Shown piece after piece: positions 55,472-64,000 of a stretch of DNA of 64,000 bases (the stretch's first letter is position 1; the number at the start of each line of letters is the position of its first letter). The notes beneath the pieces were generated by a model. That model did not search any database and was not told the origin of the DNA. It saw only the letters and a program-made list of their open reading frames with translations. The DNA comes from Lepidodermella squamata (taxonomy: Eukaryota; Gastrotricha): assembly GCA_047495785.1 (NCBI GenBank), contig JBLDXI010000025.1, forward strand, positions 62,001 through 126,000. Reading direction: 5' to 3'. The position numbers were made by a program, and so were the translations under genes.

Positions 55472-56408
55472 CTATGATACAACTACGGACTGAATGGCGA
55501 CAAAGTGGTCGAAACCGTCGTGAATTGTCAGCCGGATGTGCGACGCCTGCACCGGCGGCACCTTGAACGTCTCGCGCTGCAGCCGCCCGCTCGTTCCGCG
55601 GTCGAATTCTTTCGACGCCAACGGCTTGAAACGCAGCGCAATATCGTCATCTTGACTCGCTTCGATTTCCAATCGCCGAACTGCACAATAAAAGAAAAGG
55701 TTGCATTTCAGAAATCAACTCGGATCATTAGATTTAAAACAAATAAATCAAGATATCTACCAAAATTTTGGAAAATATCAATTTTGTGATCGAACTGTGC
55801 GATTCGAGATCGATCACCCGCCGTAGCCACGCAAAAAACGAACAATAGTATCTTGATCTAGCCATTCTCTTCAACTTTTATCCGAAGATATATAAAATTG
55901 TTTTTTAAAGAAATTTTTGATTGTCAAAATCGTGAAATTCAAGTCGAAGAACGAATGGCGTCCGTTGTTTTGAAGGCTTAAGAGATAATTCACCTCTAAT
56001 CCTCCTCAGAAATAGATTATTCAATACCATCCGCATAATTTATTATTTTTTCAAATGTCATCAATTTTTTTCTTCTTAGTCTAAATATGTTGACATGCGA
56101 TTTTTTGAGAAAATCCCTGAAAATGATATGCTTTGGTGACAAGTATCAGGTGTTAAAGAATTTGAGTACATAGTAGGAAACTAACCGTCAACGCATTGAA
56201 CCGTGACAGATGAGACCTGCATGGCGTGCGGCAGCGAGACGACGATTTGCTGCGGGAACAGCCCACCGCTCAGCCAGAACGTCGACGGCCGGTCGTCGAC
56301 GACCGCCGACGCCGGGTACAACGGCGACGCACTGCTCGTGACCATCGACACGGTCACGCCGCCGTTGGAGTCGCCCGCGTCGTAACTACCACCACCGCCA
56401 TACGACAT
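55472..56408 (-). CDS. IFT25: Intraflagellar transport protein 25 (HSPB11), two exons
   Basis: Exons 56408-56186 and 55680-55472 join in phase 1 (G|GTTAG donor, GTGCAG acceptor) and give 143 residues, matching the usual length of IFT25 (about 144). The protein is one F5/8-type, galactose-binding-like jelly roll. Recognisable blocks are DDRPSTFWLSGGLFPQQIVVSL, seen in family members as DG.PETFW..TGMFPQ, then VRRLEIEAS across the splice site, and HIRLTIHDGFDHFVAIQSV at the C terminus, the best-conserved part of the family. IFT25 partners with IFT27 in the IFT-B train that moves cargo in cilia. It lies 225 bp behind the RSPH10B-like stop and 240 bp before the SAMD15-like ATG. Confidence 0.92.
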
Positions 56409-56438
56409 TTTCAATTAACAAATTAACAAATCACTCTT

Positions 56439-56440
56439 CT
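56439..56440 (-). promoter_or_regulatory. Candidate trans-splice acceptor, IFT25
   Basis: TTTTTCTGTTTTTTTTTAG is an excellent polypyrimidine tract plus AG. ATG 31 nt later; only 192 bp from the RSPH10B-like stop. Confidence 0.6.
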
Positions 56441-56632
56441 AAAAAAAAACAGAAAAATACAGAAATTTAGAAACATTAATTCTCATTTTATCACATAGAT
56501 TTCAGCATGAAAAACGCATTTTTCCTTCAGAGATTAAGAAATGCCAATTTTGCCCGATTTCGATCGAAAATATCCTGATTTTTCGACTTCTGTTAATGTT
56601 TTTGAGTGAAATTCGCGGAAAATGAATTGGTG

Positions 56633-59600
56633 TCAATTGGAGGCTTCAGGCTCGGTGGGCAGGCGGCCTTGCGGGGTCGCGGAGCGTTCGGAGGAGGACA
56701 GGCCGGACAGGACGCGGGTGCCGCACACGCTGGTGAGGAACGTCGCCTGCCTGAACGACGAGATCATGCGCGGCAGATCGGCGAGGTCGGGCAGCGCCAA
56801 CAGGTGCGCCACGATGTCCGTCCACTCGACGCGGTGGTGCTGCTGCTGATGCTGCTGCTGGCTATCAGGCAGCTGCTGCCCGGCGACTTTGGCAGCCGCC
56901 ATCAAAAAGCTGACCTGTTGCTGCTGATGGTTGAGGTTGTGTTGGTTGTCGGCAGCAGCGTGTGGCGGCAGCAGCTGGTGCTGGGCGGTGGCGGCGGCAG
57001 CGGCGAGTTCCGGCTTGGGCGGCACGGTCGACTCCTGCAGGATGCTGCCGAGGATGGTGGGCGAGTGCTCGGTGGCCGGGTTGGACGTCAGCGGCGCCTC
57101 GTTCGCCGCCATCGCCATGCTGTCGTTGATGAACTCGGCGATCTCGGACAGCGCCTCGGCGACCTCGAGCGCCGTCAGCTCGGCGAACACGCAGTCGGTG
57201 CTCTCGCTGCTCGACGCCGTCAGAAACACGTTGCCGGCCAGCGCTTTCACCGCCGGCGTCGCACCTGCCCGAAACATCGCACAAGTTATTACATATAAAC
57301 ATTCACCATGAAACAAATCAGTTTCCCACCACAATTTCTGGAAAATTCAGCATGAAATTGAAACTGATTCAAATATGTATTCCGCTCAAAATTGACTTCT
57401 TTTCAGAATTTACAGCGTTTCGCTTAAGTTTGGATACCTACTAAGGGTGTTTGGATAGCTTTCAGGGCTGAGTTGATCGAAAATTGTTACAATATTATGT
57501 TGATTTCCTCAATTTTTCATATTAATACTGTTCGAATTTGAACCCACGCTCGGCGTATGATTCATCAATAACTTGCATCCAACAATTTTTAAATTTTCAC
57601 TGAAATCGACTAACCAGTGACGCCTGCGGCAACGACGACGGCTACCAGCTGCCGGCCGGACACGGTTGCGTCGTTGGGCGCCATTCGCAAGTCGGCGATC
57701 GTGTCGTAGAAGCGCGCCAGGATCGGAATGGCGCGGACGGCGGCGCGGGAGCTGTGCGCGCTCGCGAACAGCCGCCCGTGCACGACGCAGCAGTTCGGCA
57801 GCACGTACTCGGTGAGGAAGCGCTCGAGGCACGCCGAAGCGCCGGCAATTTGCGCATCCTGAGTACAAATAAACAATATCAGGTATGGATTAGAGTAGTA
57901 TTAACACAAAGAAATTGATTAAGACAAAATTTGCTAATTCGTTGTCATAAATCTTCGTATTTATGAACCGAGGCAATTTATAGCTAGATAAAAAACGAGT
58001 TAGTTCCGTAACGTCAATTGTCCAACTTTATACAAACTTGTCCTAAATCGCCAAAAATAAGGTAAAAGAAATCACAAAAATGTGCTGTAAATTAGGAATC
58101 ACCTTACACGCCTTTGCCCCATGTAATATCAGGCTGATTCTGAGTCCTCGTAAAACACAATGGTTTTGCCCCAAACTACCCTACTCTACGGTAATGGATA
58201 ATCTGACTCGAAACAAGTCTTTAAACATATCGGTGGCTAGGTGGTAACCCTTAAATTCAACGCCTATCGTTTTTTGTTTACCTGAGTCAGGTATCCAGCG
58301 AAGCCGTAGCCGTCGTTGAGCAGGGCGGTTGCGAGCAGCCACAGCAGGAAGTCGCCGAACAGCACCGGCCGGTTGACGTCGTGCAAGTCCGCCTCGGCGT
58401 CACCGTAGTGGAACACGGCGGCGAGGCGGCGGTCGAGGTCGGCGACGCTGCGGATGCGGATCTTGCTGAACGGCACGCGCGAGTCCTTGATCAGCCGCCA
58501 CCACAGGAAGCGCGTCAGCGAGCGCGCCGTCGCCGCCGACTGCCCGCTCGCACTGTGGTGGTGCGCGCTGCCCGCCAGCGTCGGCTCCGCCAGGTCGCAG
58601 TAGAAGGCGAAGACGCGGCGCAGCTCCGACGCGTAGCGCAGCATCACGGCGACGCAGTTGCTGACGGCCGACTGGCCCGGCTCGGCGTGGTTCTCGAGCG
58701 GGCCGAACGCCGTGCCGTCGCTGCGCTCGACGTGGAAGCACTCGCTCGCCAGCACGGCCGGGATGCAGCTCGACAGCAGCGCGCTCAGCGTCTCGTCGTT
58801 GTCCACCTGTCGCAAATTTGCACAAATTAACGTTACTTCCAAGTTCGTTCCAGTTCAAAGGGACTTGCCTTTCGCGAGAGCTGGCGCTCGAAGAGGCGCG
58901 GATCGGGCGTGCGGGCAATGTCGATGTAGCCGGGGCCGTCGACGAGCCGGTCTTCGACGAACGTGCCGTCGTAGACCTGGCCGTTCTTGAAAGTCACCTG
59001 CCCGGCGCCATGCTTCGCATTATCCACAAAATCACCCGCGTACGAAGCACCGCCGGCGTAGTGGAACGTGCCCTTTCCGTGCCGCAGCCCCGATGACCAG
59101 TCACCTGCAAATCGAAAATCATAGACATCAATAATATAGTCAGCTTCTGTTGAGCTTTCCCTAAAATCATCCCAATTTGTAGTGTTACCAAGGATCACTC
59201 ACCGACATAGGCGTTTTGAAGTTGATACTGAGCCGGAGTGGCTCGTTCTGATGCCCAGACGTGTTTCCCGACTCCCTGCTGCACGCCCCGGTCCCAGAAA
59301 CCTGAATACAGCTGCCGCTCCTGGGGCCAAGCCGCAGTGCCAGCACCATGGCGGCACCCGTTCGACCAGTAGCCGGAATATGTTGCTTCATCGCCGTACG
59401 TGTACGTTCCAAATCCGTGCCGCCGTTCTTTCGCCCATTCGCCGCTGTAGTGCTCCTGTCCCAGGGCGTCAAACGTCATTGTACCGGTGCCTTCTTTCTT
59501 GCCCTGCATCCACTGACCGTTGTAGAACTGGCCGTTGGGCATTCGCATAATACCATGACCGTCACACTGACCATCTTTCACATCTCCCTCGTAAGAACTG

Positions 59601-59961
59601 CCATCAGGCCAGTTATAAGTCCCGAAACCGTCCAACGAATTCTTCTGAAAAGTTCCCTGCAAAAAGCAAAAAGTTAAGACGGTCATTAATGTACCGGCGA
59701 ACTGAGTCTTACATGATATGACAGTCCTTTCGACCACTGGTACTTGCCAACGCCATCCATTGTGCCGCCACTGAATGCTCCCTCGTAATAATTGCCGTTT
59801 TTGAACCAGATTCTCACGTTGTTACTCGATTCGTCGCACTCAAATTTGTCGATAAAAATTCCAAATAGTGCCATTTCGGGGCAGTCTTTTTCCAAGAAAT
59901 TCGTCAGACTAGCCAACGCCTGTTGCTGCTGGCTGTTTGCGTCAATCGAAACTTCAGTCAT
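56633..59961 (-). CDS. RSPH10B: Radial spoke head 10 homolog B-like, six exons
   Basis: Exons 59961-59713, 59656-59203, 59104-58869, 58806-58282, 57858-57615 and 57264-56633 join with consistent phases to 779 residues (human RSPH10B is about 870). Residues about 50-300 are a run of MORN repeats (YxGxxxxGxxxGxGxY pattern). The last MORN block, with AQYQLQNAYVG and TFKNGQVYDGTF, closely parallels RSPH10B. The rest is a helical region including ASELRRVFAFYCDL, also typical of the family, and a Gln/His-rich stretch near the C terminus. The protein belongs to the axonemal radial spoke of motile cilia. Introns are 56, 98, 62, 423 and 350 nt. Intron 3 begins GC (AAG|GCAAGT) and not GT. The C-terminal third is less certain than the MORN part. 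Confidence 0.9.
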
Positions 59962-59977
59962 GATTTTCGCAATAACT

Positions 59978-59979
59978 CT
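59978..59979 (-). promoter_or_regulatory. Candidate trans-splice acceptor, RSPH10B-like gene
   Basis: TTGTTGTTGTTTTATTAG before the boundary; ATG 17 nt later. Confidence 0.5.
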
Positions 59980-60329
59980 AATAAAACAACAACAACAACA
60001 ATGTGATTAACAACCAAGCGTTATTTTCATACGATTCAGCAATTTCACATTTTGCACTGTAGTTTGGAATTCGTTACAACCATACCTTAAACAGAACAGT
60101 AAAATCAAGCTGTCTTGCTATCAATGTTACAACATTTCTTTAAGCGATAACATGGATCAGCAGGCCATAACACAACGACAGTTAATGCAATTGTTAACGA
60201 AGCTTCCATTCAAAATGAGTCGTGATAAGTGGCACAAAAAAAGTCGGACAACGTAAAATAATGAAAACTCAAATTGAGATCCTTTAAGTTAAGCCTAAAT
60301 TTAATACTTGAAATCGTGATGAGAGATCA

Positions 60330-60335
60330 TTTAAT
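60330..60335 (-). terminator. Candidate poly(A) signal of ARL3
   Basis: ATTAAA on the minus strand, 73 nt past the stop. Confidence 0.35.
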
Positions 60336-60407
60336 AATTATTGAAGGAGCTTATAAGACTTTTAACGACGGGATGTTGAGGAGAAAACGGTATTGTATTG
60401 TTCGCAC

Positions 60408-60956
60408 TCAGGGCTTCTTAGTGCGCACATTTTTGATTGCCCAGTCCAAGCCATCCCGCACTCCTTCACCAGTTATGGCAGAACAGCTCTGAATTTGCCA
60501 CTGTCTATCCCGAATTGTATGCAGTTGCAGACCTTCCGCGATTTCAGCCGCTGATGCGGCGTTCATCAAGTCTTGTTTATTGGCGAAAATGAGCACCGGA
60601 ACACCGCTAAGCTTCTCCTCCTCAAGAAGCTCATTGAGTTCAACACCAGTTTCGTCGAAACGCTTCCTGTCAGACGAATCAATCACGTATATGAGAAAGT
60701 CAGTGTTGTCGAAATAATTTCGCCAGTAAGGGCGAATTTTTCGCTGACCACCGATATCCCAAACGTTAAGCTTGAAATTTCCAGATTGAACACTCTTGAT
60801 ATTGAAGCCCTGGGTTGGCGTGATGTGCGCAATATCTTCAGAGGCAAGCTGCTTCAACAATGTGGTCTTTCCGGCATTGTCAAGACCAAGAAGCAACAAC
60901 CTAATTTCTTTCTCGCCACCACCTCGAAGCTTGCGCAGTAGAGACAGCAAACCCAT
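60408..60956 (-). CDS. ARL3: ADP-ribosylation factor-like GTPase 3
   Basis: Single exon, 182 residues, the family's normal length. G1 P-loop GLDNAGKT (24-31), switch I Thr48 in ITPTQGFN, G3 WDIGGQ with Gln71, G4 NKQD (126-129), G5 SAITGEG. The segment [18 protein letters not shown] and the N terminus [11 protein letters not shown] identify ARL3 rather than ARL2 or ARF. ARL3-GTP releases lipidated cargo from UNC119 and PDE6D carriers inside cilia. It is the first gene, in transcription order, of the minus-strand run, 446 bp before the RSPH10B-like ATG. Confidence 0.96.
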   Translation of the reverse strand: MGLLSLLRKLRGGGEKEIRLLLLGLDNAGKTTLLKQLASEDIAHITPTQGFNIKSVQSGNFKLNVWDIGGQRKIRPYWRNYFDNTDFLIYVIDSSDRKRFDETGVELNELLEEEKLSGVPVLIFANKQDLMNAASAAEIAEGLQLHTIRDRQWQIQSCSAITGEGVRDGLDWAIKNVRTKKP

Positions 60957-62479
60957 TCTGAATGAATTAAAGTCTAAAAATTAAGTGAACATTATGTTAA
61001 AGTTTGATCTGCCGTCTTTAAAAGAATAACTTATGACCTATGAAACCCTCAGACACAAGTGAAGCAGGCCAAAGATCTCAACCAAAACGGCTCAAACGCA
61101 ACCCTTAGAGGACTGAGCCAAAGCGTCAAAAAAAGCGTCCCGGTTGTTATGCAGCTGTAATTAACAAATTAGTTTGAAAATAGCATATAATTAAAAAATT
61201 CGGCAAAATATGTTTTTTACTTCAAGGCAGATTGACTTAATGCCGGGAATTTCAGGTTATTTTCAGCTCGCTGTTTCTCGCTAACTTCATCGGGGTATTA
61301 TCGATGATCGCTGCTTACCAAAACGGTTGACAACCGATTAATTTTGTCATGCAGTGATCAAGCAATCTCTTGCCTCTTACACTTAACATGTAATAGTTTA
61401 CTTGCAGATCAGTTGGCCCACCAATGGCCCCATATCTCATATCTCCGCCCCTGATTTCGGTTTGGGTGATCATACTTAGCGGGTGGGGAAGGGGGCTGAG
61501 AGTTTCATCCTCCATCATTGGAGGTGGCAGGTGGCTCGGGTTTATGATTGTCCTAAGGCATGCTGAATATCCCGGCTATGCATGGATCTTGTGGCATTGA
61601 GGAGTTGTGCCTTGAATTGCAGAACCATCGCCTTCATTTACATAGGTATGCGCGCACAGATGGTCCTAGCGGCGACCCTAGGTCATTCATATGTTTATTG
61701 AAATTGTCTATATCGACAGTGGCTGGGAAGCATCCTGTCGGAATCTCGTTCAACTTCTGAATGTTTGGCTGAAAAGCTCCATCGGTTGCGCATATTTGAC
61801 CGATGCGTGGACGGCTTTGTCGGGATTATAGCTAGTCTTGGTATTTCGATTTTGTGGCTCTAGTTACACCACGCTTGTTGAACATGCGCCTGAGTTTTGA
61901 AAAGACGTGTTTGGCCCCTCGACCTGCAACGACCAGATTTTATAGGCATGTAATGACTGCTACGAATCTTCGTTTTCCCAGTGGCACAAGTTTCGCCTCA
62001 TCTCGTCTAAGAGCAGAACCGTTGATGCACCGCAACCAATTTCTCGAAGACACTTTCTGAAGTCGCAAATGTGAACGGGACCATTCCGAATCCGATAATC
62101 GGTAGCAGATGCCTATGTTTTGTTTTTTCGAGTTACTGTAGCTATAGATAAGCCCGTAGTAGCATAAGTTGGTAGCGGATGTGCAGGCTAAACTCAATTT
62201 CTTAGCTAAACTAGAATTTATCAATTCGAAGTGCATTTACAAATCCGCTTGTGCAATTCTTTTAACTGACAGGCTGAGTATACTCGCAGATAGTTCATTT
62301 TCGAAATTTTAGGGCAGATCGACTTGGAAAATTATCGAAGACAGGTCCATATTTTGAGAATTGATTGCAAGCCGATGTCTGACATTAAATCATTGCGTGA
62401 TAATTGCGTTAAAAATATTTCCGTTTAGATAGTTTATTTTTGATTCTTGGCTCGGTTTAATTGCATCTGAAAAGCTGAT
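60957..62479. other. Gap between divergent ARL3 and LSM2
   Basis: No gene recognised; short ORFs on both strands look fortuitous. The two genes are divergent, so promoters for both are expected here. Confidence 0.6.
60974..60975 (-). promoter_or_regulatory. Candidate trans-splice acceptor, ARL3
   Basis: ACTTAATTTTTAG before the boundary; ATG 18 nt later. A second AG lies one base before the ATG. Confidence 0.45.
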
Positions 62480-62829
62480 ATGGTATGAAATGAAGGAAAA
62501 TTATTGAAAATGTTTGATTAATGGCTAAATTTCAGTTGTTCTACTCGTTCTTCAAATCGCTGGTCGGCAAGGAGGTGATAGTGGAGCTGAAAAACGAACT
62601 GGCGATCGCCGGGACGCTGCACTCGGTGGACCAGTTTCTGAACATAAAGATCACGGACGTGAGCGTGCTAGACGCGGACAAGTACCCGCACATGCTGGCG
62701 GTGCGGAACTGCTTCATCCGCGGCTCCGTCATCCGCTACATCCAGCTGCCGGCCGAGGAGGTGGACACGCAGCTGCTGCAGGACGCCACGCGCAAGGAGT
62801 CACAGCAGTCGGCCGCCAAGCAGGCGTGA
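62480..62829 (+). CDS. LSM2: U6 snRNA-associated Sm-like protein LSm2
   Basis: Exon 1 coding part is just the ATG at 62480-62482; a 53-nt intron 62483-62535 (GTATGA...AAATTTCAG) follows, and exon 2 62536-62829 encodes the rest, 98 residues in all. This restores the conserved N terminus MLFYSFFKSLVGK. Without splicing, the ATG at 62521 would give an extra MAKFQ not found in the family, and those bases look like an intron end. Sm1 motif in residues about 12-45 (VELKNELAIAGTLHSVDQFLNI), Sm2 with IRGSVIRYIQLP. LSm2 is part of the LSm1-7 ring in mRNA decay and the LSm2-8 ring on U6 snRNA. The only gene here on the plus strand. Confidence 0.93.
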
Positions 62830-62953
62830 TTGCCAGTCTTGCTCGCTTGCTCTCCGTGACGCCGCTGAACTGCTCATCTCGTTTGTGATGCTTTATGCCT
62901 TTCGTTTCGTTGCGCTAAGAAACGAATGACTCGATTTTATAAGCAAATTGAAT

Positions 62954-62959
62954 AATAAA
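62954..62959 (+). terminator. Poly(A) signal of LSM2
   Basis: AATAAA 125 nt after the stop codon. Confidence 0.7.
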
Positions 62960-64000
62960 ACCGTTGAAAATGGATATGATCTATGTTTCCGAAGCTACTG
63001 CTGCTAGATTTCAAGATGATACCAGCGATTAACAATGTTATACGCCGAAAATGGTCTGATTTTAGTTGAAAAAGACTTGAATTCGCAGCTATTGATCACC
63101 CAAAATTTTTCTATATTTGAGATGTGATACGCAAACTATTAAACCAATCGATTAACTAGTCTACAGCTGAGTTGTCTTAATAGGCAACAGTAGCTCAAAT
63201 CGAACAGGCTAAGTCGAGTTCAGATACACGAATGCTTGCTTGGGCGTGTGTATTTTTCCAAAAACTTCGAATTTCACTCTTTCAAAATATGTCGAACTAG
63301 TTGAAGCGATACGGCTCCTGAAATCCACTACAGCGAGCATGAATTCCAGATTTAAAATCGGTAAAACTTAAAATGACCGAAAAATGACCAAAATTCGTCA
63401 AGTTGAATTCCGCGCCCTGAACACATTTGATTGATGCCGCTATTGCTTGAATATGAGATTTTGAGAGCTGCTATTCGTAAATTTGTAGAATAGATTTCCG
63501 TGCGACTTCATGCACTATTTAACGCTTTCGGTAACAAGTCATTTCAGAGCCCTCGTAGAACACTCATAAGAACACTCAGCTGAGACACGCCATATGAAAT
63601 GGGTGTAGTCACCCATTCTGCGTGACGCAGCAGAAGTTCTTATACACATACTCGTATCATTATGACATCAATTTTTGCGAATTTTAAATCGCAATTGCCC
63701 ACAGATCACTAAATCTTAGAGCAAAAGGTTTTGCTGGCAAGAAACCGCATGAGCTCGAATGTCGTACCACTTACATAGTGCGATGATACATAGGTTACAT
63801 AGTGAACACGACGTACTTTGTTAAGATGGAAACGTTGCGAACGAAGCGAGCTGACGCGTAGAGAACAGATAGAGAACACTTATATGCCCCGCCGTAAGTG
63901 CGAGCGCAGCAAGCATAACGTGGGCAAGGTTTTCGATCGAGCGAAGCGAGAAAGCCGTAGAATGTTTCAACGTGTGCGACGAGCGTAGCGAGAAAAACTT
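62960..64000. other. Non-coding right end
   Basis: No gene or RNA recognised. The last 170 bp contain several copies of a short degenerate GAGCGAAGCGAG-like motif. Confidence 0.55.

Noticed and set aside
62521-62829. LSM2 start at the ATG at 62521
   Set aside because: Adds a non-family MAKFQ; the bases CTAAATTTCAG look like an intron end and an in-phase ATG|GTATGA lies 53 bp upstream.

Overview
The window is nuclear DNA of an animal. The evidence is intron-containing genes with clear animal orthologues, eukaryotic cytosolic tRNAs without encoded CCA ends, non-LTR retrotransposons and a P-element-like transposase. Introns are often very short (53-62 nt). Pyrimidine-rich AG acceptors sit just upstream of five start codons in a tight co-oriented run, which suggests spliced-leader trans-splicing. 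With the cilium gene content this fits a ciliated invertebrate such as a free-living flatworm, but the species is my guess.

Left part (1-45707): a tandem array of a 2,374-bp unit. Each full unit has ten tRNA genes in fixed order and strand: Cys(-), Val(+), His(-), Ile(-), Ala(-), Gly(-), Glu(+), Asp(+), Leu(+), Asn(-). I count 13 units or part-units and 120 tRNA genes; the array probably runs off the left edge. Unit 2 has lost Val-His-Ile and carries about 6.1 kb of foreign DNA with a decayed P-element transposase. Units 8 and 10 each carry a nearly identical LINE at exactly the same base, 20 nt past the tRNA-Gly 3' end, with the same 11-bp target duplication. In that LINE, ORF1 and ORF2 share one frame separated by a single UGA. 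The second LINE copy is interrupted by a 5'-truncated fragment of another LINE family. Most units are near identical; the last ones (11-13) and the right half of unit 8 are more diverged.

Right part (45708-60956, minus strand): five genes head to tail, in transcription order ARL3, RSPH10B-like, IFT25 (HSPB11), SAMD15-like and DCDC1-like. I rebuilt the multi-exon models by checking that every splice phase agrees. Gaps between one stop and the next acceptor are only about 190-480 bp. ARL3 (ciliary GTPase), RSPH10B (radial spoke), IFT25 (intraflagellar transport) and DCDC1 (doublecortin repeats) have cilium or microtubule roles, so the block looks like a ciliary operon.

Far right (60957-64000): a 1.5-kb gap without recognisable genes, then LSM2 on the plus strand with its first intron directly after the ATG, then non-coding DNA.
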